64,000 nt of DNA from Alphaproteobacteria bacterium (GCA_017962125.1 JAGCVZ010000011.1:51764-115763), one strand, 5' to 3'; positions 40,091 to 49,019 are shown, counted from the first letter of the stretch. Made by a program: numbers and translations. The notes: generated from the letters alone by a model not told the origin.

Positions 40091-41986
40091 ATGAAAAAAA
40101 CCAATTGTTTGTTTACGCTGTGGGTCACGACACTATGTGCCGGTGCATGCGCGTATGCAGTTGGAACGGCACCGGCGGTATTGTCAAATTATGGCGAAAT
40201 TCAGTCGGTAAAAGGTTATTCTTCCAATCCTTTTTGGAATAAAAACAGCCCATACAATCAAAACTTTCCAAAACCGATTTACGCAACTGGCGCTGATTTG
40301 AATACTGGCGATTGCAGTCGTGTGGTGGAAAATTTGGTCACATCGTATTGCGCGGAACATAATTATTGTTCGGGTTTGCGAATCGCCGATGTCCGTCCGA
40401 CAATAATGGTTCAACTATCACAGTTGCCGGGGCATAATTTTGCGACATCTTGTGGCGGATATATTGATTCCGCATTTGATAAATTTCAAAAAACATACGG
40501 CAATGTGTCCGCGGTGAACTTGCCAAATTCGACGACACAAACTACAACAGCCAAAATTTCAAATCCGTTTGCACAAAAACTAACCGCGGAACAGGCGGCA
40601 ATCGCCGACCGAACGGCGGAATTGGAACGATTGCAATCAATAACAACCCCGACACCCGGTGTCCAGGCGACAAATTTTCCAAAAACGATTGCGGACATAT
40701 CTTTCACAGATCGAATTGCTAACACAACTGCGGGATATGAACCGTACAAGAATATGGAACCATACAAAAAACCAAATTTCCTTGGCGAAGACGAGGCATT
40801 TTTCGATCGTCTAAAAAAGCAAAATTTTGAAAAATATTGTGAACGTCGCCCCGATGACGAAGGGTGCAAAAAATTGCGAGAACACAGCATTACATACATC
40901 ACTTTCGGCAGCAACACAAAATGCACCCCCGAAAAATACGAAACCGGCAAGGGGGCAAACATTACCTGTATTCCCGCCCGCGACCTTAGTACTTTCGTCG
41001 AATGGTGTACCGGTTACGATACCGCAACCGATACGTATAGCGGGTGCAGCAAAACTCAAACCATTGCGGCGACTGATACTGATGACAAGGTATATTACGC
41101 AAAATGGAAATGTACCAAGCCGGAATATGAACAAACTCAAAACGCCTGTATCGATCCGAACGCCGGTAGGAGAGACGACGATGATGACGACGACTCAACG
41201 TGTCCCAAAATTGCGGACCATCGCGATCCGGCCACATGTGAATGTTATCCATCTGATTTCATGGATTCGGCGGATTGCAACTGTCGCGGAATTTCAACAT
41301 GGGATACAACAAAAAAGAAATGCGTATGTCCAATCACAGATACATCCAATTTGGCTATTACCGAATTCGCTTATACTAAAACCATGTGCAAATGCCCACC
41401 CACAAAGCCAAATTTCAACGCCACAACACATCAGTGCGAAAAAGACGGTTCAACACCAAGTAACGTAAAATACGCAGTTATACAATGTCGCCCCAAACAC
41501 GGCACAACCCCACCAATAGGTAGTTTTATTACTCCAGATGTTGATTTGAATTCTAGGGCTAGTTTCGATTGTGCAAACTCTAATAATAATACTAGTTTAT
41601 TACAATCGTGCATTACTCCATGTCAAGTGAGTCCTTCCACAACAGGATATTTGAATCAAATTTTGAGTCCCGTATTATCTGGCGAATTTTGTTCGGGTTA
41701 TCGTGGTAATATGGGAACTAGTGACTCTGACAGAAATGTCTATTTCTTTTCTGAAAAAGAAATATCACCAACAGTTAATGGCAACGGGACATATGTTAGC
41801 AACGCTTTTGCAATAAAGTATACTCAACAGCAAATAGATGACATGAAAGCAACAATTAAAACTAATGCCAGCGAAATAGCAACCAAATGTCATGATTCTA
41901 AGCGTTCTTGGTGGATTTATATTTTAAAGTTTGTTTCTGAAACCCAACTAGAAGTGACCGAAGCCATAAAGCTTTCAGATAAATGA
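40091..41986 (+). CDS. Secreted Cys-rich protein with a Listeria-Bacteroides-repeat-like domain
   Basis: A 631-residue exported protein. The signal peptide ends near CAYA-VGT (about 23). Residues 60-125 and 230-260 carry paired cysteines. Residues about 267-340 resemble one InlB B-repeat/Flg_new unit: a start like ITYITFG, then FVEWCTG and the diagnostic end YYAKW, with added cysteines. A run of seven Asp follows (362-368). The region 370-455 is Cys-rich with EGF-like spacing (CECYP, CNCRG, CVCP, CKCPP). InlB-type repeats occur in surface adhesins and mucus-binding proteins. TATAAT at 40062-40067 lies just upstream. It precedes 42002-44143 by 15 bp. Confidence 0.82.
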   Translation: MKKTNCLFTLWVTTLCAGACAYAVGTAPAVLSNYGEIQSVKGYSSNPFWNKNSPYNQNFPKPIYATGADLNTGDCSRVVENLVTSYCAEHNYCSGLRIADVRPTIMVQLSQLPGHNFATSCGGYIDSAFDKFQKTYGNVSAVNLPNSTTQTTTAKISNPFAQKLTAEQAAIADRTAELERLQSITTPTPGVQATNFPKTIADISFTDRIANTTAGYEPYKNMEPYKKPNFLGEDEAFFDRLKKQNFEKYCERRPDDEGCKKLREHSITYITFGSNTKCTPEKYETGKGANITCIPARDLSTFVEWCTGYDTATDTYSGCSKTQTIAATDTDDKVYYAKWKCTKPEYEQTQNACIDPNAGRRDDDDDDDSTCPKIADHRDPATCECYPSDFMDSADCNCRGISTWDTTKKKCVCPITDTSNLAITEFAYTKTMCKCPPTKPNFNATTHQCEKDGSTPSNVKYAVIQCRPKHGTTPPIGSFITPDVDLNSRASFDCANSNNNTSLLQSCITPCQVSPSTTGYLNQILSPVLSGEFCSGYRGNMGTSDSDRNVYFFSEKEISPTVNGNGTYVSNAFAIKYTQQQIDDMKATIKTNASEIATKCHDSKRSWWIYILKFVSETQLEVTEAIKLSDK

Positions 41987-42001
41987 TAGGTGTCAATTAT
42001 C

Positions 42002-44143
42002 ATGAAAATATTAATTATTTATCTTTCTCTCCTCCTCCCACTTTCCGCGTTTGCGGCGGGTGGTGGCATAGAACAAACCGCCGAATTATTGGCGACTAAC
42101 CAACCCGCAAATACAACCTGTGTGCGAAATGCCTTTATGAGTGCGCTTTATGACAACGCGGATAAAATTGACGAAGATGCCCCAGAGGCAGAAGTCAAAC
42201 AATGGATATATGACACGATTCAATCCGCCGAAACATTGGGCGAAGTTTTGGCATGCCCCGAAATTATCGATGCCGATGAAAATGAAACTATTCGTTTTTT
42301 GCCTATTGAATATAATTTTCCAAACGGTCGTCAAATTATCGTCAATTATGAAACACAACCAAAAGTCTTGGAACAACGTTTTATGTTGGCCACCAAGACC
42401 GAATTACCAACAACCGACCCGAATCCTGCGGTTTCCGAATTTGATGAAACCGCAACATGGACAAATACTGACCCCGCATGGTACGGAATTATGGTTGTTC
42501 AATCCGGTGCACTGCGCGACATGGTTGGCCCCGATAAGAACAATACCGTTTCCATGGAATATATTGATGATAATATCGACGATTTATACCCGCGCGATAT
42601 GGACGGTATGTGTTCAACACGTTCTGGAATGCACGCACGCCTGCGCAATTCTATGGTGCACAAGGTCATGCGCGAACACACCGCAAAACATGACGACGAC
42701 AACAATAATTACTATATCGCCGGCGATATAAATTTGCGATGGATATCGTTTGCAGAAATCGCACTTGATATTGCACTTACGGTCGTCAGTTTCGGTGGTT
42801 TCGCCGCCGCCGAAGGCGCCGTAAAAATGGCACGCGCAATGCGAATTATCGGCAAAATTGGCAAAAACATGAAAAACCTTGTCAAAGTGGAAAGAGTTCA
42901 AGAATACGTTCGTGCATCATTAAAAGTCGCACGATATACCAAAGAAATCGATAATATAAATGATATGAGAAAATATATCAGAAATATCGATAAACTTGAA
43001 AAAGCCTTGGCAAAAGCAACCAAAGGTTCAAAACAATACGAAAAACTTGAAAAAGAATTGGCGGCAGCGCGCAAACTAAAAGCCGATAATATGTGGAAAT
43101 TTGGTCAAGCCGGTACAAATACAGCAAGGACAATGACACAATCACAGGCAAAGCGATTAACCAAGATTGATCGTCAAATAGAAAAAATAACTTCTATTGA
43201 CGAGGGTCGACGGACCGCGGAAGACGCAAAAAAATTAAAAAAACTTCGTCAAGAAAAAAACACCATATTAAATAAAGTTGGTACCAAAGACCCATCTGAA
43301 GTTGCGCAATTACAACGGGCTGCTCTTAATGGATCTACTCCTGCAACCACCGCAGATATTAGTTTGACACAACTTGATGAACTGGAAAAAGCAGGACTTA
43401 AGGAAATAGAAGAAACACAAAAAACAATGTCCGGAATGGCAAAAGCAGATAAAAATGTCGCCGAATATGTGAAACAATTTAACGAGTTAAAAAAAGTAAA
43501 AAAATATGTTGCTGAACTTAAAACTTTCAAAAAAGCACGCACCGGCAATATGGTAAGTCGCGCATGGCAAGGATTAAAAAATACGGCGAAAAGTTACAAG
43601 GCTGCACACACCGGAGGTAAAACACTTGATCACGCCGCAAAGGTCGCACGCCAAGGTGCAAAATCGGGCAGGGTACGCGACTGGCTGTTTCATTCAACAA
43701 TGCGCAATGCCGGACGTTTGGCCAAGGTTGGCGAAGAACTTGCCGCGTTACACTTTGTGCTGGGGATTCTTGGTGATTTCTATGATTGGACAAACACAGA
43801 AACCGATGAGTTCACAAATGGAATAAATATGAAGCCACTGTTGTTACTCTCTGCCGACGATATAGAAGGTCAAGATGATGTCGTAAATTATGGCATGTGG
43901 CTAATGTGGGCGGGCGATTCGGCGGTTGCCGAAGATGATGATGCCGCATACCTCCAAGCAATGGATTTTGCGCAAAAGTTTTATCAAGATTTGGTCGAAA
44001 CCCAAGAAGAAGAAAATCGTTATGCATGCGATGTTGATATATATGTCGTGCGCCCAATTATCCGTAATCCTGACCGCGACAGTCAATCGCTGTATTGGTT
44101 GTTTATGAATGATGTTCCTTGGTCAACCGCGAGCGCCCGATAA
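42002..44143 (+). CDS. Secreted helical protein with hydrophobic segment, unknown
   Basis: A 713-residue protein starting at 42002 (AGGTG upstream). The signal peptide ends at AFA near residue 18. Residues 20-240 are acidic, with few cysteines. A hydrophobic segment lies at about 247-274 (IALTVVSFGGFAAAEGAV). Residues 285-520 are strongly basic, long coiled-coil helices (KYIRNIDKLEKALAKA, KLKKLRQEKN). A basic stretch (530-575) and an acidic C-terminal domain (600-713) close it. Signal peptide, central hydrophobic helix and long coiled coil recall pore-forming or contact-dependent surface proteins, but no known domain is identified. Likely co-transcribed with the preceding gene. Confidence 0.78.
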   Translation: MKILIIYLSLLLPLSAFAAGGGIEQTAELLATNQPANTTCVRNAFMSALYDNADKIDEDAPEAEVKQWIYDTIQSAETLGEVLACPEIIDADENETIRFLPIEYNFPNGRQIIVNYETQPKVLEQRFMLATKTELPTTDPNPAVSEFDETATWTNTDPAWYGIMVVQSGALRDMVGPDKNNTVSMEYIDDNIDDLYPRDMDGMCSTRSGMHARLRNSMVHKVMREHTAKHDDDNNNYYIAGDINLRWISFAEIALDIALTVVSFGGFAAAEGAVKMARAMRIIGKIGKNMKNLVKVERVQEYVRASLKVARYTKEIDNINDMRKYIRNIDKLEKALAKATKGSKQYEKLEKELAAARKLKADNMWKFGQAGTNTARTMTQSQAKRLTKIDRQIEKITSIDEGRRTAEDAKKLKKLRQEKNTILNKVGTKDPSEVAQLQRAALNGSTPATTADISLTQLDELEKAGLKEIEETQKTMSGMAKADKNVAEYVKQFNELKKVKKYVAELKTFKKARTGNMVSRAWQGLKNTAKSYKAAHTGGKTLDHAAKVARQGAKSGRVRDWLFHSTMRNAGRLAKVGEELAALHFVLGILGDFYDWTNTETDEFTNGINMKPLLLLSADDIEGQDDVVNYGMWLMWAGDSAVAEDDDAAYLQAMDFAQKFYQDLVETQEEENRYACDVDIYVVRPIIRNPDRDSQSLYWLFMNDVPWSTASAR

Positions 44144-44151
44144 AAAACCTG

Positions 44152-44180
44152 TTGTCTTTCTTGCTAATTTTATATAAAAT
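44152..44180 (+). promoter_or_regulatory. Sigma-70-type promoter for the 105-residue secreted protein
   Basis: TTGTCT (44152-44157), 17 bases, TAAAAT (44175-44180), 29 bases before the ATG; AAAGGAGG follows as ribosome binding site. Confidence 0.55.
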
Positions 44181-44209
44181 AGACCTTAGGAAAGGTAAAG
44201 GAGGTAGAC

Positions 44210-44527
44210 ATGAAAAAAATTCTCTTTGGTTTTGTCATTGTATTATCAACGGTTATTTCTGCCCACGCATACCAGGTTTTATCTTCGCGCGAACTGGGCG
44301 CTGGCGATGCAAAAAATCAAAATGTTGTTGTGAAATGCACAACTGACATGGGTAAACTTTCAAATCAAACATGTTCGTTGCGCCGATATGTAAAATGCAC
44401 TGGAACGGGCGTACGCAAAAATTGTGCTGGGTGGCAAGGTTGGCGCGATTTGCGTAATCCTGAGAAACAGTTTTCTGATTGGAAAACCGCCGCGAACGAA
44501 TGTTGTCGCGCAATGGGATTACGGTAG
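44210..44527 (+). CDS. Small secreted Cys-containing protein
   Basis: A 105-residue protein with a clear signal peptide (MKKILFGFVIVLSTVISAHA, cleavage about residue 20). The 85-residue mature part has six cysteines (VVKCTTD, QTCSLRR, VKCTGTG, NCAGW, ECCRAM), consistent with up to three disulphides. It has own promoter and an excellent ribosome binding site, suggesting strong expression. I know no family. It is the last of the rightward exported-protein genes before the tRNA cluster. Confidence 0.75.
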   Translation: MKKILFGFVIVLSTVISAHAYQVLSSRELGAGDAKNQNVVVKCTTDMGKLSNQTCSLRRYVKCTGTGVRKNCAGWQGWRDLRNPEKQFSDWKTAANECCRAMGLR

Positions 44528-44550
44528 ATAGAAAATAAAACAAAACAAAT

Positions 44551-44577
44551 ATCGCGCACAAATGTGCGCGATAATAA
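44551..44577. terminator. Bidirectional intrinsic terminator
   Basis: ATCGCGCAC / GTGCGCGAT 9-bp stem with an AAAT loop, between the 105-residue gene and the leftward tRNA-Val gene. T-rich sequence lies on both sides. Confidence 0.75.
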
Positions 44578-44581
44578 TTTT

Positions 44582-44658
44582 TGGTGGATGAGACTGGACT
44601 CGAACCAGCGACCCCCACGATGTGAACGTGATGCTCTAACCAACTGAGCTACTCATCC
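44582..44658 (-). tRNA. tRNA-Val (anticodon CAC)
   Basis: A 77-base cloverleaf on the minus strand with GGATGAG acceptor, encoded CCA, and T arm GGTTCGAGTCC. The anticodon loop is TTCACAT between TCACG and CGTGG, giving CAC (reads GUG). Confidence 0.93.
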
Positions 44659-44663
44659 GAACC

Positions 44664-44750
44664 TGGTGGGGATAGTGGGACTTGAACCCACACGGTTGCA
44701 ATAACCAAAGGATTTTAAGTCCTCAGCGTCTACCATTCCGCCATATCCCC
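44664..44750 (-). tRNA. tRNA-Leu (anticodon TAA)
   Basis: An 87-base type II tRNA with a long variable arm and encoded CCA. The acceptor is GGGGATA/TATCCCC; the anticodon loop is CTTAAAA, giving TAA. Confidence 0.94.
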
Positions 44751-44807
44751 GGACTCTTGATTTTTAATCATGCGGCGTCAATCTCGCGCCGCGTGATAAC
44801 AAAATTT

Positions 44808-44883
44808 TGGTGGAGCTGATGGGACTCAAACCCACGACCTCTACGATGCGAACGTAGCGCTCTATCAACTGAGCTACAACCCC
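44808..44883 (-). tRNA. tRNA-Ala (anticodon CGC)
   Basis: A 76-base tRNA. The acceptor GGGGTTG pairs with CAGCTCC, giving the G3-U70 wobble that identifies alanine tRNAs. The anticodon loop is TTCGCAT between CTACG and CGTAG (anticodon CGC, reads GCG). CCA is encoded. Confidence 0.93.
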
Positions 44884-44898
44884 AAAACTCTTAAACAT

Positions 44899-44983
44899 TG
44901 GTGGGCATAAGAAGACTCGAACTTCCAAGGGTCGCCCCACTAGTACCTGAAACTAGCGCGTCTACCAGTTCCGCCATATGCCC
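44899..44983 (-). tRNA. tRNA-Leu (anticodon CAG)
   Basis: An 85-base type II tRNA with long variable arm, acceptor GGGCATA/TATGCCC and encoded CCA. The anticodon loop is TTCAGGT between CTAGT and ACTAG, giving CAG (reads CUG). Confidence 0.94.
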
Positions 44984-45064
44984 AGCGCGCACCAATGATA
45001 TAATAATTTTGCGCTCATTGCAACAAGAAAATAAAGAAAATGGTGGCAAGTATTGGTTGGCTAG

Positions 45065-45099
45065 GTGGTTATCAGATTTTGAAATAAATCCGTAATTAC
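45065..45099. repeat. Second copy of the palindromic-element core
   Basis: Matches 32613-32647 at 27 of 35 ungapped positions. It lies about 100 bp upstream of the 883-residue secreted protein gene, as the first copy lies about 90 bp upstream of the 920-residue protein gene. Flanking inverted-repeat arms are weaker here (TGAAATAA against TAATTTCA). Confidence 0.4.
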
Positions 45100-45158
45100 A
45101 AAATAATTTCATATGCCATAAACCCTTGCAATAATCACCACCACCAGACACTATTTCA

Positions 45159-45187
45159 TTGACCGTTTTTTTGTTTTTTGATAGAAT
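45159..45187 (+). promoter_or_regulatory. Sigma-70-type promoter with very short leader
   Basis: TTGACC (45159-45164), 17 bases, TAGAAT (45182-45187), only 10 bases before the ATG at 45198. The expected transcript start is 3-5 bases before the start codon. Confidence 0.55.
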
Positions 45188-45197
45188 TGATACAGAG

Positions 45198-47849
45198 ATG
45201 AATAAAATTCTGATTTTGTGCGCAATTATTGGACTTGTTCATGGCGCGCCCGCATATTCTGCGGTGCGCGAAGGGTCGGTGAACACACGTCCAACTGGCA
45301 CAACTGCTCGTTCTACAACCGCCATACGCACCGCCACCCCGCAAAATCAGGCAACACGTTCTACACGAAATATCGCCGCACGTTCTGGGGCACTTCGACT
45401 TGATAATACACCACGCATTGGCACTAATGTCCGCATCCGCACCGAATCATCAAACACCCGGACTCCACGTCGAACGGTTCAAGTTGGACGCACCGCAACA
45501 ACCACCGTTGCCGGCACCCCAAGCAACGATATTATGGAAACCCGCACAGGGGCAGAATACGCGCGTTGCAAATCGGCATACTTTCAATGCATGGACCAGT
45601 TTTGTCAGTTAAAAAATGACGACTATCGTCGCTGCTCGTGCAGTTCGCGTATATACGATTTAATGTCTGTCCGCCAAAATATAATCAACACAAACAGCAA
45701 AATCACAGAATTTACAGAAAATCTTGATGCGGTTGGTCTTACTGCTGCCCAAGCGACGGCGATGCATACGGCATCTGATGGTGAAAACGCACTTACCGCG
45801 GATACATCGGCATCCAAGGCTTTACTTACCGCAATCATGAACTCTATCCGTGGGGGCGACACAACCGTTGGCGGAAAAATGTCCGATTTGAACAGTATAA
45901 ATTTATCATTCGACACGGTAAATATGTTTGGCCTTACCGACACGAGTCAGGTTATTGCATCATATAACGGCACAGAACTTTACAACGCAGTTTACCCGTC
46001 ATGCCGCAGTGCTGTTGCCGACGATTGTAACAATGCATCATTACAGCGCGCAGTTACCGCATACCTTATGGCGATAGAACAAGATTGTAATACTGTTCAA
46101 AACGCACTTGAAAACAAACAAAAAGATTTACGTGCCGCTGTCCGTGAAAGTAGTGCTATGTTGGACCTTGCACGAATTGAAAACCGTAACAAACACAATT
46201 CTGATAACATGGCAACATGTATTGCAAATGTTGAATCCGCAATACTTAGCGAACAAGTGTGCGGTTCAAATTATCACCGCTGTCTTGATAACGGCGAATT
46301 TATTGATGTTACAACCGGCGCGCCAATTACTGGCATTGCGCATTTTTATGAACTTCAAAACATGCTTAAATTCGACAGTGGCACCGATGCCGCATTACAA
46401 AAGTTGGCACAAAACCCAGATAACCGTGAATTTGTAAGAAACTTTGAAAATAAAACCAAGAAATTTGCCACCGATGCTTTGGATAAATGCACCGAAATTG
46501 CGGATTCCGCATGGGCGGAATACTTGGACAAGGCCTTGCTTGATATATATTATGCCCAAAGGAACAAGGTTCAAACGATTAAAACCGGATGTCTTGATTT
46601 AATATCACAATGTTATACCGACCGTGAGACAGCAATAACGGCGGCAATGTCAGAACTTATTGATGGAACATCAGAAATATCACTTTTACCGGACAAAATT
46701 ACCTTAACACGGGACATGTGCAACAATTATATTGAATCTTGCAATAACATGTTTGATGATACAAACATTATTGCTGAATACGTTGAACACCAAACTGACA
46801 CCGATACAACCGCGGCATGTCGTGCGGTGGTTCAACAATGCTTTGACAGTTTTGGTGGTTCAAATTATGAAAACTTTTACTATGTAAACAGCGGCCTTTT
46901 TCAACCAGGTATAGTTGATGATTTGATATCACGTCATGATGATCCCCAGGAAGAGATAAAGCAAATATCCGCACTTGATTGGTTCACACTTTATTCATAC
47001 GATGAATACGGAATACAACAAGAAGGATATGTATCCAAATGCGCACAACGTGTTGCAGATATTCCAAGTTGTGCTGACAAAGTTGAATCGGTATTTGGGG
47101 GGCTAGATGCGGTCATCGCCCAAAGAGAACTGGATTCATTTAAGCAATACAATTATATAGGCGCAGGTACCGATTCCCATGCCGCATACGGATATGGTTG
47201 GGCAAAACTGGATTCCGGAATCGACCAAATTCCGTGGAATGATCCCAACTATAAATTTAAAAATCGTCGTCTGCGCCCAACCGGTGTGGCAACCGAAGTT
47301 TACAATCAAATTATCGACACATTACAAGCCCAATGCATGAATATGCAAGGAAAATTTATCGAGGCACAGTTTGTAAATCATTATTGGTATTCTTCACCTT
47401 GTGAATTAAACTTTGACGATCTTTTCGATGCTTATCAAGGAACAGGATTTGGTGCTTCCTATTACGGATTGCATTCTGGCTTTTCTGAAAATATGTGTCC
47501 TAAGAATTATGCCTATATAGATACCTCTGCATGGGGGGGGTGTTCTTGTTGGGAAAACGGCGGACGCAGAAGTAGAGCAGGAATGAGCGAAAAATGCATG
47601 CCTATAATCCCAGCACCCCAAAACAACGGTCAACATTTTTACCCTGGTACTTGCGATCATGTCGACCATGGTACAAATACAGACGACGATACTTCGTTAC
47701 ATTTTAACGATTGGTGTATCGCAACGGTTAATTCCACAACAAATCAGGTTTGTCCTTTTAATGGTTCAGCCTATCCTGATCCTAATGACAATAATTGTGA
47801 CATTCCAACCGATAACGATGGAAAATCCATAATACCTATCGGCATATAA
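45198..47849 (+). CDS. Secreted Cys-rich protein, paralogue of the 791-residue protein at 10.5 kb
   Basis: An 883-residue exported protein starting at 45198, where the frame first encodes a signal peptide (MNKILILCAIIG, cleavage near AYSA, about residue 22). A Thr/Arg/Ser-rich, basic, low-complexity stretch fills residues 25-110. The conserved domain then opens with CKSAYFQCMDQFC and YRRCSCSSR, followed by CGSNYHRC and CLDLISQC. The order and spacing parallel the 791-residue protein. The C-terminal 150 residues carry further cysteines (CSCWENGG, CDHVDHG). A run of eight G's (47533-47540) lies in codons 779-781. Function unknown; periplasmic or surface exposure is inferred. Confidence 0.85.
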   Translation: MNKILILCAIIGLVHGAPAYSAVREGSVNTRPTGTTARSTTAIRTATPQNQATRSTRNIAARSGALRLDNTPRIGTNVRIRTESSNTRTPRRTVQVGRTATTTVAGTPSNDIMETRTGAEYARCKSAYFQCMDQFCQLKNDDYRRCSCSSRIYDLMSVRQNIINTNSKITEFTENLDAVGLTAAQATAMHTASDGENALTADTSASKALLTAIMNSIRGGDTTVGGKMSDLNSINLSFDTVNMFGLTDTSQVIASYNGTELYNAVYPSCRSAVADDCNNASLQRAVTAYLMAIEQDCNTVQNALENKQKDLRAAVRESSAMLDLARIENRNKHNSDNMATCIANVESAILSEQVCGSNYHRCLDNGEFIDVTTGAPITGIAHFYELQNMLKFDSGTDAALQKLAQNPDNREFVRNFENKTKKFATDALDKCTEIADSAWAEYLDKALLDIYYAQRNKVQTIKTGCLDLISQCYTDRETAITAAMSELIDGTSEISLLPDKITLTRDMCNNYIESCNNMFDDTNIIAEYVEHQTDTDTTAACRAVVQQCFDSFGGSNYENFYYVNSGLFQPGIVDDLISRHDDPQEEIKQISALDWFTLYSYDEYGIQQEGYVSKCAQRVADIPSCADKVESVFGGLDAVIAQRELDSFKQYNYIGAGTDSHAAYGYGWAKLDSGIDQIPWNDPNYKFKNRRLRPTGVATEVYNQIIDTLQAQCMNMQGKFIEAQFVNHYWYSSPCELNFDDLFDAYQGTGFGASYYGLHSGFSENMCPKNYAYIDTSAWGGCSCWENGGRRSRAGMSEKCMPIIPAPQNNGQHFYPGTCDHVDHGTNTDDDTSLHFNDWCIATVNSTTNQVCPFNGSAYPDPNDNNCDIPTDNDGKSIIPIGI

Positions 47850-47854
47850 AAAAA

Positions 47855-47871
47855 TCGGTGCAATGCACCGA
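47855..47871 (-). terminator. Intrinsic terminator of lpxB
   Basis: TCGGTGC-AAT-GCACCGA, followed on the minus strand by TTTTTTTATA. It lies within 30 bases of the stop of lpxB and 5 bases after the convergent secreted-protein gene. Confidence 0.8.
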
Positions 47872-47913
47872 CCCCCACTAACACCAATATACTAACACTA
47901 ACCACTAACACTT
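47872..47913 (-). repeat. 3'-UTR GTTAGTG repeat (lpxB copy)
   Basis: On the lpxB strand the gene ends AGTGTTAGTGGTTAG and is followed by TGTTAGT, then GGTGTTAGTGG, before the terminator. The last codons (Ser-Val-Ser-Gly) and the stop of lpxB are themselves part of the repeat. Confidence 0.6.
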
Positions 47914-49019
47914 TCTGCTATTATTCGGCTTGGCACGCCATCGGGGCGCACCCATATATCATCAGCAGCGCGCAATTCGGAAATAACCTTTTCACGTGCA
48001 TCCGATTTGGTTAATTCCATAAACGCACGTATGATATTTTCCGATGTTGCCCGTTCCCCCAAAAATTCAGGATAAACCGCCCGATTCAGCAAGATATTCA
48101 CCAACGACACCCACCGAACACGTATCAGCAAATGCCCAATCCATGTTGTTATCCGGTTCATTTTATAAACAATAATCGCCGGCACATGCAACATAGCAAG
48201 TTCTGCGGATACCGTTCCACTTGCCACCACCGCAATATAAGTCCGCCGATAAAGATCATATCGCGCCGCCGCCGACACAATTTCCACCGGAACAGGCCAA
48301 TTTTTCACAACAGATTTCACATACTTTGCGGTTGTTTCCACCACAGGAATTGCAAATTTATAATTATTTACATTCGGAATTTTTTCAATAAATTCACGAA
48401 ATATCGGCAATAAACGTTTAACTTCACCGATGCGACTTCCAGGAACCAGGGTTATAATTTTGTCTTTTGTTGCTTTCGCCGGCGAATTCGCACCCACTAA
48501 CCCTTCGGCAATCGGATGTCCAACCGCCACCGTATCCAATCCATATTTGGTAAAATAGGGCACTTCAAAATCAAAAAACGCATAAAGTTTATCAAAAATT
48601 TTTGCATACTTTTTTGCGCGCCCTGGACGCCATGCCCAAACCTGGGGCGCGACGACATGATGAAACCGCAAACCTTTTGCAATCATCGCTTGGCCGGCAA
48701 CACTTTTACGTAATTTTTTTATGACAGAACGCGCGAAACCCGGCGAATCAATCGTCAAAACAACATCGGGGGCATATTTAATAATTGCATCAACCGTCTG
48801 ATTTATACGCGCCGTCAAAGTCCGCACATGTTCCAAAACCTCTATAATCCCCATAACCGCCAAATCAGACATTGGAAATATGGACTTTAACCCCGCAGCC
48901 GCCATTTCTGCGCCACCTATACCGACAAATTCTGTACCATTCATTTGCCGCATTATACGCGCACCAAGCGCATCACCTGAAACTTCGCCCGCAATTATAA
49001 AGATTTTCTTATTCGGCAT
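47898..49019 (-). CDS. lpxB: Lipid-A-disaccharide synthase
   Basis: A 373-residue GT-B glycosyltransferase that joins UDP-2,3-diacylglucosamine and lipid X in lipid A synthesis, at the inner face of the inner membrane. It begins IFIIAGEVSGDALGARIM, the family start, and contains IDSPGFA, VVAPQVWAWRPGRAKKY and GTVSAELAMLHVPAIIVYK. The start at 49019 overlaps the lpxA end by 11 bases, so translation is coupled. The C-terminal codons lie in the GTTAGTG repeat. Confidence 0.95.
   Translation of the reverse strand: MPNKKIFIIAGEVSGDALGARIMRQMNGTEFVGIGGAEMAAAGLKSIFPMSDLAVMGIIEVLEHVRTLTARINQTVDAIIKYAPDVVLTIDSPGFARSVIKKLRKSVAGQAMIAKGLRFHHVVAPQVWAWRPGRAKKYAKIFDKLYAFFDFEVPYFTKYGLDTVAVGHPIAEGLVGANSPAKATKDKIITLVPGSRIGEVKRLLPIFREFIEKIPNVNNYKFAIPVVETTAKYVKSVVKNWPVPVEIVSAAARYDLYRRTYIAVVASGTVSAELAMLHVPAIIVYKMNRITTWIGHLLIRVRWVSLVNILLNRAVYPEFLGERATSENIIRAFMELTKSDAREKVISELRAADDIWVRPDGVPSRIIAESVSG

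Noticed and set aside
39587..44527. Type II secretion or Tad pilus locus
   Set aside because: Only a prepilin peptidase is present; no secretin, ATPase or pilin genes are in the window.
44772..44793. Terminator between tRNA-Ala and tRNA-Leu
   Set aside because: A GCGGCG/CGCCGC stem exists, but no T-run follows on the transcribed strand, so tRNA genes may be co-transcribed.
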